From the NCBI GenBank assembly GCA_031553705.1, contig JAVBLD010000048.1, positions 1-59,633 on the forward strand: a stretch of 59,633 nucleotides of DNA, written 5' to 3'. The position numbers were made by a program, and so were the translations under genes. The notes below the pieces were generated by a model. It had not been told where the DNA came from. It searched no databases and worked only from the letters and a program-made list of their open reading frames with translations. This stretch comes from JAVBLD01 sp031553705. GTDB taxonomy: Bacteria > Bacteroidota > Bacteroidia > Bacteroidales > Marinifilaceae. Shown piece by piece: positions 35,549 through 42,744 of this stretch (positions are counted from its first letter, which is position 1; each line of letters begins with the position of its first letter).

Positions 35549-36169
35549 TTAAAATTCTTTTTTCACAACCTGTAACCATCTGTCAACCCGTTGTTCCGTC
35601 TTATCCGATTCGAAGTCCTCATCCAATGGCAAACCGACAAAGACACCTTTATCCAATGCCAGGGAGTCTACAAAAGTATAATCAGTAACCGGCGTTTTTC
35701 CTATCAGGACCCCTCCGATTTCAGCAATAATATGTGAAAAATCACCTAACGTGTCCACAAAGTTATTCGGATAAGTAACATGATCACCCAGACCTACGAG
35801 GGCAACCTTACGCCTATCCAGGTTAATCCTGCGAAGTCCTGGTATAAACTGAGCCCACGGATTCTTTTGTTCCTCTTCCCAGGTACTGTTGCCAAGCGAT
35901 GAGCATACAATAATAATATTCCGGTAATCCAACCACTTCTCCGGAGTCACCAGGGCAATACAAAACATATCCGGTTTCCGGTCGGCCAATTTCCGTTTGA
36001 TGCATTTAGCCACTCTATGCACGCTTCCTCCTGAAGGAGCGTAAAATATTCCGACGGATTTCAAATCCCGGCTGTGCTTATCCAAAAGATAGTTACTTTC
36101 CAAATCTGCCGTCAATCGGCGCACCTCTTTCTGTTCCTCTGTTCTCTTTTTCATAAACCGCAATAACAT
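35549..36169 (-). CDS. Flavodoxin-like protein with atypical phosphate loop
   Basis: This 206-residue protein has a charged extension of about 37 residues, then a long-chain flavodoxin fold. GIFYAPSGGSVHRVA is the FMN phosphate-loop position, VALVGLGDHVTYPNNFVDTLG matches the flavodoxin GDQ..YA..F.DALG motif, and FVGLPLDED followed by RVDRWL gives the typical C terminus. The phosphate loop lacks the usual S/T-x-T-G-x-T hydroxyls: Pro and Val take the key Ser/Thr and Thr positions. It may bind FMN weakly or use another ligand. A second ATG at 36154 is also possible. It lies in a minus cluster with a phosphatase and membrane proteins. Confidence 0.75.
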   Translation of the reverse strand: MLLRFMKKRTEEQKEVRRLTADLESNYLLDKHSRDLKSVGIFYAPSGGSVHRVAKCIKRKLADRKPDMFCIALVTPEKWLDYRNIIIVCSSLGNSTWEEEQKNPWAQFIPGLRRINLDRRKVALVGLGDHVTYPNNFVDTLGDFSHIIAEIGGVLIGKTPVTDYTFVDSLALDKGVFVGLPLDEDFESDKTEQRVDRWLQVVKKEF

Positions 36170-36232
36170 TATAAAAGCCGTTCACATGAACGCCCTTCAT
36201 ATTACTACGATCGTCCAGTCACAAGGTTACAA

Positions 36233-36928
36233 CTAATTCCGCTTACCTTTTTGCGCGCCGATGGCCAGTAAAACACCCAGCACAACACCAAGGAGCGCTG
36301 CAAAGAGTACCCGCATATTGCCCGGGAGTAAAAATGTAATAGTATGTGCAGGGAACCAGAACAGAGGTATCGTTTTCTTGAAAACAAAGCCCCAAAGTAC
36401 CCCCCAATTGAGGTTCATCATAATTTCCCGCACCTTTATCGGAGTAAAAAAACCACGTAATGTCCCTCCGTTATTCAGGATATGAGTATCGGTGATTTTA
36501 TGCAGCGTCATAAAAACAGGAGCAAAAATAGAGTTCATGGCAACCGATATCGAAAAAGCAACCACCAGTTTCGACCATGATAAACCGCCAGCCATAGCTT
36601 CAGCAGCCTCTTTCATTCCCAGGTATTGTAAAAATGCAGGTGTCCCGTTCGAAAATATAATCATTGCCATATTAATCCCCATACCGAGCACCCCCCATAC
36701 GATAGCCCGGGGCAGAATACCGAAACCTTTACGGTTGTACACTCCGGCGCTAATACGCAACCCGATCACTTCGCCCAATGTAGCAAGTACCGCAAATTTA
36801 AAAAAGCTCATCACCATGCCGTGAACAGCATTAAACGAATGATAAAATTCATAAGCCGGTTTACATACAAAAAAAGGCAGAAAACCTGTCACCACACAAC
36901 AGGTGAAAATAATGTCTTGTTTCTTCAT
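36233..36928 (-). CDS. Integral membrane protein, Mpv17/PMP22-like
   Basis: This 231-residue protein has about five to six hydrophobic helices (about 5-25, 38-58, 70-92, 118-140, 172-190, 200-222). The segment WGFVFKKTIPLFWFPAHTIT followed by FLLPGNMRVLF fits the Mpv17-type pattern (W-P..Q..NF..VP...R) loosely. Such proteins are membrane pores or stress factors in eukaryotes; the bacterial role is unknown. The start is the ATG at 36928; a TTG two codons earlier is less likely. It lies between the flavodoxin and a small membrane peptide gene on the same strand. Confidence 0.6.
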   Translation of the reverse strand: MKKQDIIFTCCVVTGFLPFFVCKPAYEFYHSFNAVHGMVMSFFKFAVLATLGEVIGLRISAGVYNRKGFGILPRAIVWGVLGMGINMAMIIFSNGTPAFLQYLGMKEAAEAMAGGLSWSKLVVAFSISVAMNSIFAPVFMTLHKITDTHILNNGGTLRGFFTPIKVREIMMNLNWGVLWGFVFKKTIPLFWFPAHTITFLLPGNMRVLFAALLGVVLGVLLAIGAQKGKRN

Positions 36929-36997
36929 AATCAATTGATCGATTCAGACAGAGGATTTTACAGGAAATCAATCATTCACAACTAGATAAAAGACGGT

Positions 36998-37162
36998 TCA
37001 TGGCTTACTTTCCTTGCCTACCAGGTCCTTATAAAAAAAGGATATCCCCTTTTTGACTCCTTCCCGTACACGCCCTAAACTTAAAAGCACAGCCAAAAGC
37101 AGTACCAGGATAGTAATCATCATCCTCCTCTCCGATTTACTATACTCTCTCCAAGGCTTCAT
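36998..37162 (-). CDS. Small single-pass membrane protein, 54 residues
   Basis: The minus strand from ATG 37162 to TGA 36998-37000 encodes MKPWREYSKSERRMMITILV, then a run of Leu, Val and Ala forming one membrane helix (about 14-30), then a basic amphipathic tail ending ESKP. An AGAGG sequence directly precedes the ATG, a typical position in this genome. It fills the gap between the acyl-CoA synthetase and the Mpv17-like gene, both on the same strand. The helix flanked by basic residues suggests a real short membrane protein. I do not recognise a family. Confidence 0.55.
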   Translation of the reverse strand: MKPWREYSKSERRMMITILVLLLAVLLSLGRVREGVKKGISFFYKDLVGKESKP

Positions 37163-37188
37163 CCTCTATCTTTAAACGAAAATATAAA

Positions 37189-37216
37189 GTGCAGTAATCA
37201 AAATGATCTCCTGCAC
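37189..37216 (-). terminator. Weak terminator after the acyl-CoA synthetase gene
   Basis: GTGCAG (37189-37194) pairs with CTGCAC (37211-37216), followed on the minus strand by TTTATATTTTCG. It is a moderate stem with a long loop, 13 bases after the stop. Confidence 0.45.
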
Positions 37217-37228
37217 CTTATATATTTT

Positions 37229-39286
37229 TTATTTTTCTATTCTTATTCTGGCGTCTACAGCTACTATATCCTCTTTATTACCGAGCAACGGATTCAAATC
37301 CATTTCATAGATCTCAGGTGCAACCTTAACCAGTACGGATACTCTTGCTATCGCTTCGGAAAACCTATTTTCATTTACAGGTTCCTGTCCACGAATTCCT
37401 TGTATAATCTTGTATGACTTCAGGCCTTTTATCATTGTAGCCGCCTCGTCCTTTGAAATCGGCGCCAGTCCAGCCTTTACATCTTTCAGCACTTCAATAA
37501 AGATACCTCCTAATCCGCATAACACCATATGTCCGAATTTATCTTCCCGCTTCGCTCCGATAAACACCTGCGTCCCGGACAGCTGTTGCGCAAGCATTAC
37601 CGCATAGGTATCCTTTATCTTTATCATCCGCTTAAACTCGCTACGTACGGTAGCTTCATCGGAAATATTCAATGTAACACCGCCGACATCCGACTTGTGT
37701 ACCGGTCCCACTACTTTCATCACCAGCGGGAAACCTATCGATTTTGCCGCTGCGACGGCAGCCTCTTCCGTATCGACTACCCCTTCTTTTGCCCGGGTTA
37801 TTCCAGCAGCGTCCAACAGTTCATGAATCTCTACCGGTGACAAATAGCCATTCCCGGCCTTATCCACAATCGCACGGATTCTCTTTTCATCAACAGAAGG
37901 CAACACTATCCGCTCCGGTTGAGGTTGCGGCGTCTGAAATACTTTTACCAACGCATTTCCGAAAATCACCTCATCAGGGAAATATACCCGTCCTTTTCCC
38001 ACAAAAGAGTCTATCTCGTCTTTCACAATCTGTGATGAAGGGAAAATCGGGAAAATCGGTTTTTTACAACTCTCCATCTTCCGGTTTAGCACATCGTACA
38101 CATCGAATATCGGGAACAGTCCGGGACTTCCGAAAATAACCGCCACTCCGTCAATATGATCAAAATCGTTATCACAAGCATCCAATATATGTCCCAATTG
38201 TTCCGCTGTTCCGGTAGCCAGGAAGTCGATCGGATTTCCTACCGAGGAACCGGGAAACAGTTTTACCAGCAACCGCTCCGCTTTTTCTCCTTCCAAATGC
38301 GGAACATCCAGACCACCGTTTGACAAAGCATCGGTCAGCATCACAGCAGGTCCTCCGGCATGAGTCACTACGGCAATATTCTTACCTTTCAATTCCGGAT
38401 ATGTAAAAATACCGGCTACCGTAGCCAACTCATCACGACCATTACAACGCACAATGCCAGCCTTACGGAAAAGCGCTTCTACTGCAACATCCGAGCTCGC
38501 CAATGCTCCGGTATGCGACGACGCTGCCCGACTACCAGCAGCCGAGCCGCCGGATTTGATGGCAGCAATCCGACAGCCTTTACGAATCAATGACGAAGCA
38601 TGTTTCAACAACTTTTGGGGTTTATTAATACTCTCTACATATAGTAATTTCACCCGGGAGCTGTGCTGTGGATCAAACGACTCATCCATATACTCCAGAA
38701 TCTCTTCGACTCCCATCTGGGCTGAGTTACCTACCGAATATACGCTGGAAAATTTTACTCCTTTCTGCATGCCAGCGTCCATAATAAAAAGCGCCGTAGC
38801 CCCGGAACCGGAAATAAAATCCACGCCGTGCGGATCCAGTTGCGGAATCGGAGCGGTGAAAACACCACTATAATTTGTCGTCAACACGCCGATACAATTC
38901 GGTCCGATCAATGCCCCCCCGACAGAATCGATAATCTTTACAATCTGAGCTTCCAACTCGGCACCGGCCGCATTTTCCTCGCTAAAGCCGGCAGACAGGA
39001 TAATAAAAGCACGTGTTCCTTTCTCTTTAGCCAGCACTTCCACGGCAGAAAGACAAAATTTCGCCGCAACAGCCAATATTGCACAATCCACCTGCGGCAA
39101 GTCCTTTACCTCTTTGTATGATTTTATACCCTGAACCTCTTCCATTTTAGGATTTACCACATACAAGGCTCCTCTAAAATGCCCGTCCAATAAATTTTTC
39201 AACACCTTACCTCCCGGTTTCTGTATATCGTCCGAACCTCCGACAACCACTATGCTGGAAGGATTTAATAATTGTTTGTTTACCAT
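37229..39286 (-). CDS. ADP-forming acyl-CoA synthetase (acetate-CoA ligase type), fused subunits
   Basis: The enzyme interconverts acyl-CoA, ADP and phosphate with free acid, ATP and CoA, giving ATP from fermentation products. The 685-residue protein fuses alpha and beta parts. The CoA-binding domain starts LLNPSSIVVVGGSD (8-21). A succinyl-CoA-ligase-like flavodoxin domain carries the phospho-His in SSHTGAL (about residue 262). An ATP-grasp domain occupies about 470-685 (GFPLVMKVVGPVHKSDVGGV; EMDLNPLL). Fused forms exist in bacteria and archaea. It has its own promoter (39329-39361) overlapping the fbp terminator. The substrate could be acetate, propionate or branched-chain or aryl acids. 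Confidence 0.9.
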   Translation of the reverse strand: MVNKQLLNPSSIVVVGGSDDIQKPGGKVLKNLLDGHFRGALYVVNPKMEEVQGIKSYKEVKDLPQVDCAILAVAAKFCLSAVEVLAKEKGTRAFIILSAGFSEENAAGAELEAQIVKIIDSVGGALIGPNCIGVLTTNYSGVFTAPIPQLDPHGVDFISGSGATALFIMDAGMQKGVKFSSVYSVGNSAQMGVEEILEYMDESFDPQHSSRVKLLYVESINKPQKLLKHASSLIRKGCRIAAIKSGGSAAGSRAASSHTGALASSDVAVEALFRKAGIVRCNGRDELATVAGIFTYPELKGKNIAVVTHAGGPAVMLTDALSNGGLDVPHLEGEKAERLLVKLFPGSSVGNPIDFLATGTAEQLGHILDACDNDFDHIDGVAVIFGSPGLFPIFDVYDVLNRKMESCKKPIFPIFPSSQIVKDEIDSFVGKGRVYFPDEVIFGNALVKVFQTPQPQPERIVLPSVDEKRIRAIVDKAGNGYLSPVEIHELLDAAGITRAKEGVVDTEEAAVAAAKSIGFPLVMKVVGPVHKSDVGGVTLNISDEATVRSEFKRMIKIKDTYAVMLAQQLSGTQVFIGAKREDKFGHMVLCGLGGIFIEVLKDVKAGLAPISKDEAATMIKGLKSYKIIQGIRGQEPVNENRFSEAIARVSVLVKVAPEIYEMDLNPLLGNKEDIVAVDARIRIEK

Positions 39287-39328
39287 ATATACTATTTTAG
39301 ATTTTTACGCCTGATTTTTATTCTCCGG

Positions 39329-39361
39329 CAAAAGTATCAAAAAAAACGGAAACCATACAAA
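39329..39361 (-). promoter_or_regulatory. Promoter of the acyl-CoA synthetase gene
   Basis: Minus strand: TTTG (39358-39361), 21 bases, TACTTTTG (39329-39336). The -33 lies inside the loop of the fbp terminator hairpin. Confidence 0.55.
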
Positions 39362-39373
39362 ACCGGTTCCCGT
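39338..39373 (-). terminator. fbp terminator
   Basis: ACGGAAACC (39346-39354) pairs with GGTTCCCGT (39365-39373) with one mismatch. On the minus strand it is followed by T8 (39338-39345). It is 47 bases after the fbp stop. Confidence 0.75.
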
Positions 39374-39419
39374 AATCTGCGACATCATCAAAAGCTTTTC
39401 AGAATATCATATCTCTTTA

Positions 39420-40433
39420 TTATATATTGTTGAAAAAGTGCAAGAAATCGGCCATTTTATTTACCATACACTTACAACCGGTGTAGAATGGAGTCCTTTC
39501 GTGTATCGATTCGGGCTCAATTTCCAACACTCTTCTTTCCCCGTCTATTGCGAGTCCTCCGGCCTGTTCGGCAATAAAAGCGATCGGATTACACTCGTAT
39601 AACAACCTTAGTTTTCCGTTTTTATGAGAAGCGGTCTGCGGATAGATAAAAATCCCGCCTTTTAGCAGATTCCGGTGGAAATCGGCCACCAACGATCCGA
39701 TATAACGGGAAGTATAAGGACGGTTAGTCCTTTTGTCCTTTTCCTGACAATATTTTATAAATTTTTTGACGCCTACCGGAAAGTTTTCATAATTCCCCTC
39801 ATTGATAGAATAGATTGTTCCCTCTTCAGGCGTCTTAATCCGTGGATGCGAAAGACAAAATTCGCCGATGGAAGGGTCCAGAGTAAAACCATTCACACCA
39901 TTGCCTGCTGTGTAAACCAACATCGTCGATGAACCATAAATCACGTAGCCTGCAGCCACTTGTTGAAATCCGGGTTGCATAAAATCGGACTCCTCAGCCA
40001 ATTCGCCGATTTTTGATTTTCGCTTATAAATAGAAAATATCGTCCCGACAGATACGTTGACATCTATATTAGAAGAACCATCCAATGGATCCATACAGAA
40101 AATATATTTAGCCGATTTGGACAAGTTATCTTCAAAAATAACAACATTTTCATTCTCTTCCGAAGCCACCCCACAACACTCTCCGCTCACCCTCAACTCT
40201 TCCACGAACGTCATATCGGCATACACATCCAATTTCTGTTGGTCTTCTCCCTGAACATTTGCTGAACCGGCACGCCCCAAAATATCCACTAAACCGGCTT
40301 TATTTACCTCCCGGTTCACCTTTTTGGCTGCAATTCCAACATGGTGTAACAGACGAGAGAACTCCCCGGTAGCTCCCGGAATTTCAGCCTGTTGTTCTAC
40401 GATAAATTGATTTAAAGTTGTTACTTTATTCAT
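39420..40433 (-). CDS. fbp: Fructose-1,6-bisphosphatase class I
   Basis: The gluconeogenic enzyme removes the 1-phosphate from fructose-1,6-bisphosphate. The 337-residue protein has the metal-binding signature DPLDGSSNIDVNVSVGTIF (about residues 118-136), an early GVASEENE metal-site Glu, and the C-terminal KLRLLYECNPIAFIAEQAGG. This is class I, not the class III enzyme also found in many Bacteroidales. It is monocistronic, with a good promoter and terminator. Confidence 0.97.
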   Translation of the reverse strand: MNKVTTLNQFIVEQQAEIPGATGEFSRLLHHVGIAAKKVNREVNKAGLVDILGRAGSANVQGEDQQKLDVYADMTFVEELRVSGECCGVASEENENVVIFEDNLSKSAKYIFCMDPLDGSSNIDVNVSVGTIFSIYKRKSKIGELAEESDFMQPGFQQVAAGYVIYGSSTMLVYTAGNGVNGFTLDPSIGEFCLSHPRIKTPEEGTIYSINEGNYENFPVGVKKFIKYCQEKDKRTNRPYTSRYIGSLVADFHRNLLKGGIFIYPQTASHKNGKLRLLYECNPIAFIAEQAGGLAIDGERRVLEIEPESIHERTPFYTGCKCMVNKMADFLHFFNNI

Positions 40434-40461
40434 GATATTAGACTGTTTTTTTAACTAATTG

Positions 40462-40493
40462 CAAATATATAATTATAAATTATTATACGCAAA
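40462..40493 (-). promoter_or_regulatory. fbp promoter with overlapping palindrome
   Basis: Minus strand: TTTG (40490-40493), 20 bases, TATATTTG (40462-40469): a full consensus match. The -33 is part of the perfect palindrome CAAACGTTTG (40490-40499), a possible operator. Confidence 0.65.
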
Positions 40494-40592
40494 CGTTTGA
40501 AGGGACTTTGTATACACAATTTAAATATAAACTCCAAGATTAAACGGAGATCATTTTTTTTACTACTTTAGCGGCTTCAATATATTAAGGAC

Positions 40593-41852
40593 ATGAAAAT
40601 ATATAAATTTGGAGGAGCATCCATTATGGATGTTGAAAGCGCAAAGAATCTACTTAAAATCATCAATACTCAACGGGAAAATCTAGTTGTTGTCGTATCG
40701 GCAATGGGAAAGATGACCGATGCTTTTGAAAGGCTGTGTAACCACTATTATACAAAAAGTGGTCAGATCCAAACCGCACTTCAGGATATAAAAGCATATC
40801 ACCTGGCTATTACCGAAGGCCTGTTCGGACAAGGAGAAAAAGAGGTTGATACAAAAATAGAGCACCTTTTCATTAAATTAAACGAGATGCTGGAGAGCGA
40901 GCCCTCATTATGTTACGACTATGAATACGACCGTATCGTCTGCTTCGGGGAATTGCTTTCAAGTACCATTATTTCCGCTTATTTGGAAAAACAGGGCCGC
41001 AAAAATAAGCTTATCGATATCCGGAAGGGGTTGAAAACTGATCAGACCTACCGGAATGCGAATGTAAACCTTGACCTTTCGGCACAGCTTTGCCGGAAAT
41101 TGTTTTCCTTTCAGGATACATTCATGTACGTTACACAAGGTTTTATTGCCGGGACGATGACCAACCAGACAACAACGCTCGGACGTGAAGGGTCGGATTA
41201 CACTGCAGCGCTTCTAGCAAGCTTGCTGGACGCCGAAAACGTAACGATCTGGAAAGATGTCCCGGGTATCATGAATGCCGACCCGCGTCTGTATGAGAAC
41301 ACAGAGGTCATTCACAAGCTCTCTTATAAAGAAGCTATTGAACTGTCCCATTGCGGGGCCAAAGTGATTCACCCGAAAACAATCAAGCCTCTGGAGAACA
41401 AAAAGATTTCTTTATATGTAAAATCCTTTTTGAACCCGGAAGAACATGGATCGGTTATTCGCGAACTGGATGAAAAACTGCAATTGCCTCCTATCTTTAT
41501 CGATAAGAACGATCAGGTGCTTTTAACGCTTTATCCTCGCGACTTCTCATTCATCGCAGAAGAGAAATTAAGCAATATATTTGCGGTATTGGCCAAATAC
41601 AGATTGAAACTGAACCTGATGCAAAACTCTGCTATCAGCTTCTCGTTCTGCATCGACGATAACGAGTCGATATTTGACCGTTTTATCCACGAATTGCAAG
41701 ACGATTACGAGGTTTTATATAACAGGCATGTCCGACTAATCACCATTCGCCATTATACAAAAGAGATTATCCAGAAACTCATCGGTAATAAACAGCCTTT
41801 GGTAGAGCAACGGAGCCGCCTGACAGCAAGATTTGTGATAAACGGGAAATAA
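40593..41852 (+). CDS. lysC: Aspartate kinase (monofunctional)
   Basis: Aspartate kinase catalyses the first step to lysine, methionine, threonine and diaminopimelate. The 419-residue protein starts with the KFGGASI nucleotide-binding motif, then VVVVSAMGKMTD, and TTLGREGSDYTAALLAS in the catalytic core. After about residue 280 comes a C-terminal ACT-type regulatory region that looks shorter and more divergent than in E. coli LysC. It has no fused homoserine dehydrogenase. AAGG precedes the ATG. No lysine riboswitch is visible in the 159-base divergent region shared with fbp. Confidence 0.93.
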   Translation: MKIYKFGGASIMDVESAKNLLKIINTQRENLVVVVSAMGKMTDAFERLCNHYYTKSGQIQTALQDIKAYHLAITEGLFGQGEKEVDTKIEHLFIKLNEMLESEPSLCYDYEYDRIVCFGELLSSTIISAYLEKQGRKNKLIDIRKGLKTDQTYRNANVNLDLSAQLCRKLFSFQDTFMYVTQGFIAGTMTNQTTTLGREGSDYTAALLASLLDAENVTIWKDVPGIMNADPRLYENTEVIHKLSYKEAIELSHCGAKVIHPKTIKPLENKKISLYVKSFLNPEEHGSVIRELDEKLQLPPIFIDKNDQVLLTLYPRDFSFIAEEKLSNIFAVLAKYRLKLNLMQNSAISFSFCIDDNESIFDRFIHELQDDYEVLYNRHVRLITIRHYTKEIIQKLIGNKQPLVEQRSRLTARFVINGK

Positions 41853-41977
41853 CCGGGATTTACGATTTTAGATTCCGGACAACCGGTTTCGGATTGAAAG
41901 TAAAACCGGCAAACAATAGCTGTTATGATTTATATTCCCGTAAAAACAGGATAATAGCCACATAAATAGACTATGTC

Positions 41978-42688
41978 ATGAATAACAAGCTGTCCATAAT
42001 CATACCTGCTTATAATGAAGAAGCTACTATCTATCAGATCTTACAGAAGATAGAGCAGGTTAAAATGATCTACAATATTGAAAAAGAAGTCATCATCATC
42101 GATGATGGTTCTAAAGACAACATGGAAGAAAAAATCCTCCGATTCATCAAAGAACATCCAGGCGCCTGCATCGCTTATTACAAACAACCCCAGAACAGGG
42201 GAAAAGGAGCCGCTTTACGAACTGGCATAGAAAAAGCATCAGGACAATGGATCGTTATCCAGGACGCCGATCTGGAATACGACCCAAGAGATTATAATTG
42301 TTTGCTGGAATGGATGATAAACCACCAAGCAAAGGTTGTATACGGTTCACGGTTTTTAAATAAAAAAAACAAGCATTCCTACTTCAGTTTTTATCTCGGA
42401 GGGCGTTTGGTCTCCTTTATTACGAATGTCCTTTATGCACAAAAACTAACCGATGAACCTACCTGTTACAAATGTTTCGATGCGGCATTCCTAAAATCCA
42501 TTCCGCTGGAATGTGAAGGATTCGAGTTTTGTCCGGAAGTCACGGCCAAAATTTGTAAGAAGGGGATTAAAATTCATGAACTTCCGATCAACTACTACCC
42601 CCGTAGTATTGACGAGGGGAAAAAAATCAATTGGAAAGACGGCGTGATTGCAATCTGGACACTGGTAAAACATAAATTCAAATCATAA
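41978..42688 (+). CDS. Family 2 glycosyltransferase (polyprenyl-phosphate type)
   Basis: This 236-residue GT-A enzyme begins LSIIIPAYNEEATI, has the nucleotide-binding IIDDGSKD, then NRGKGAALRTGI and DADLEYDP (the metal-binding DxD site), and a later EVTAKICKKG helix. It resembles dolichyl-phosphate mannosyl- or undecaprenyl-phosphate glycosyltransferases without the C-terminal membrane part. It lies 56 bases before a GT-C-like membrane protein. The pair may work as lipid-linked sugar donor synthase and lipid-linked sugar transferase. Confidence 0.9.
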   Translation: MNNKLSIIIPAYNEEATIYQILQKIEQVKMIYNIEKEVIIIDDGSKDNMEEKILRFIKEHPGACIAYYKQPQNRGKGAALRTGIEKASGQWIVIQDADLEYDPRDYNCLLEWMINHQAKVVYGSRFLNKKNKHSYFSFYLGGRLVSFITNVLYAQKLTDEPTCYKCFDAAFLKSIPLECEGFEFCPEVTAKICKKGIKIHELPINYYPRSIDEGKKINWKDGVIAIWTLVKHKFKS

Positions 42689-42744
42689 CATTTTAAATCT
42701 TTAAGCCGGCGACAGAAGACAAAAACAGAAAAATCATCATACAA

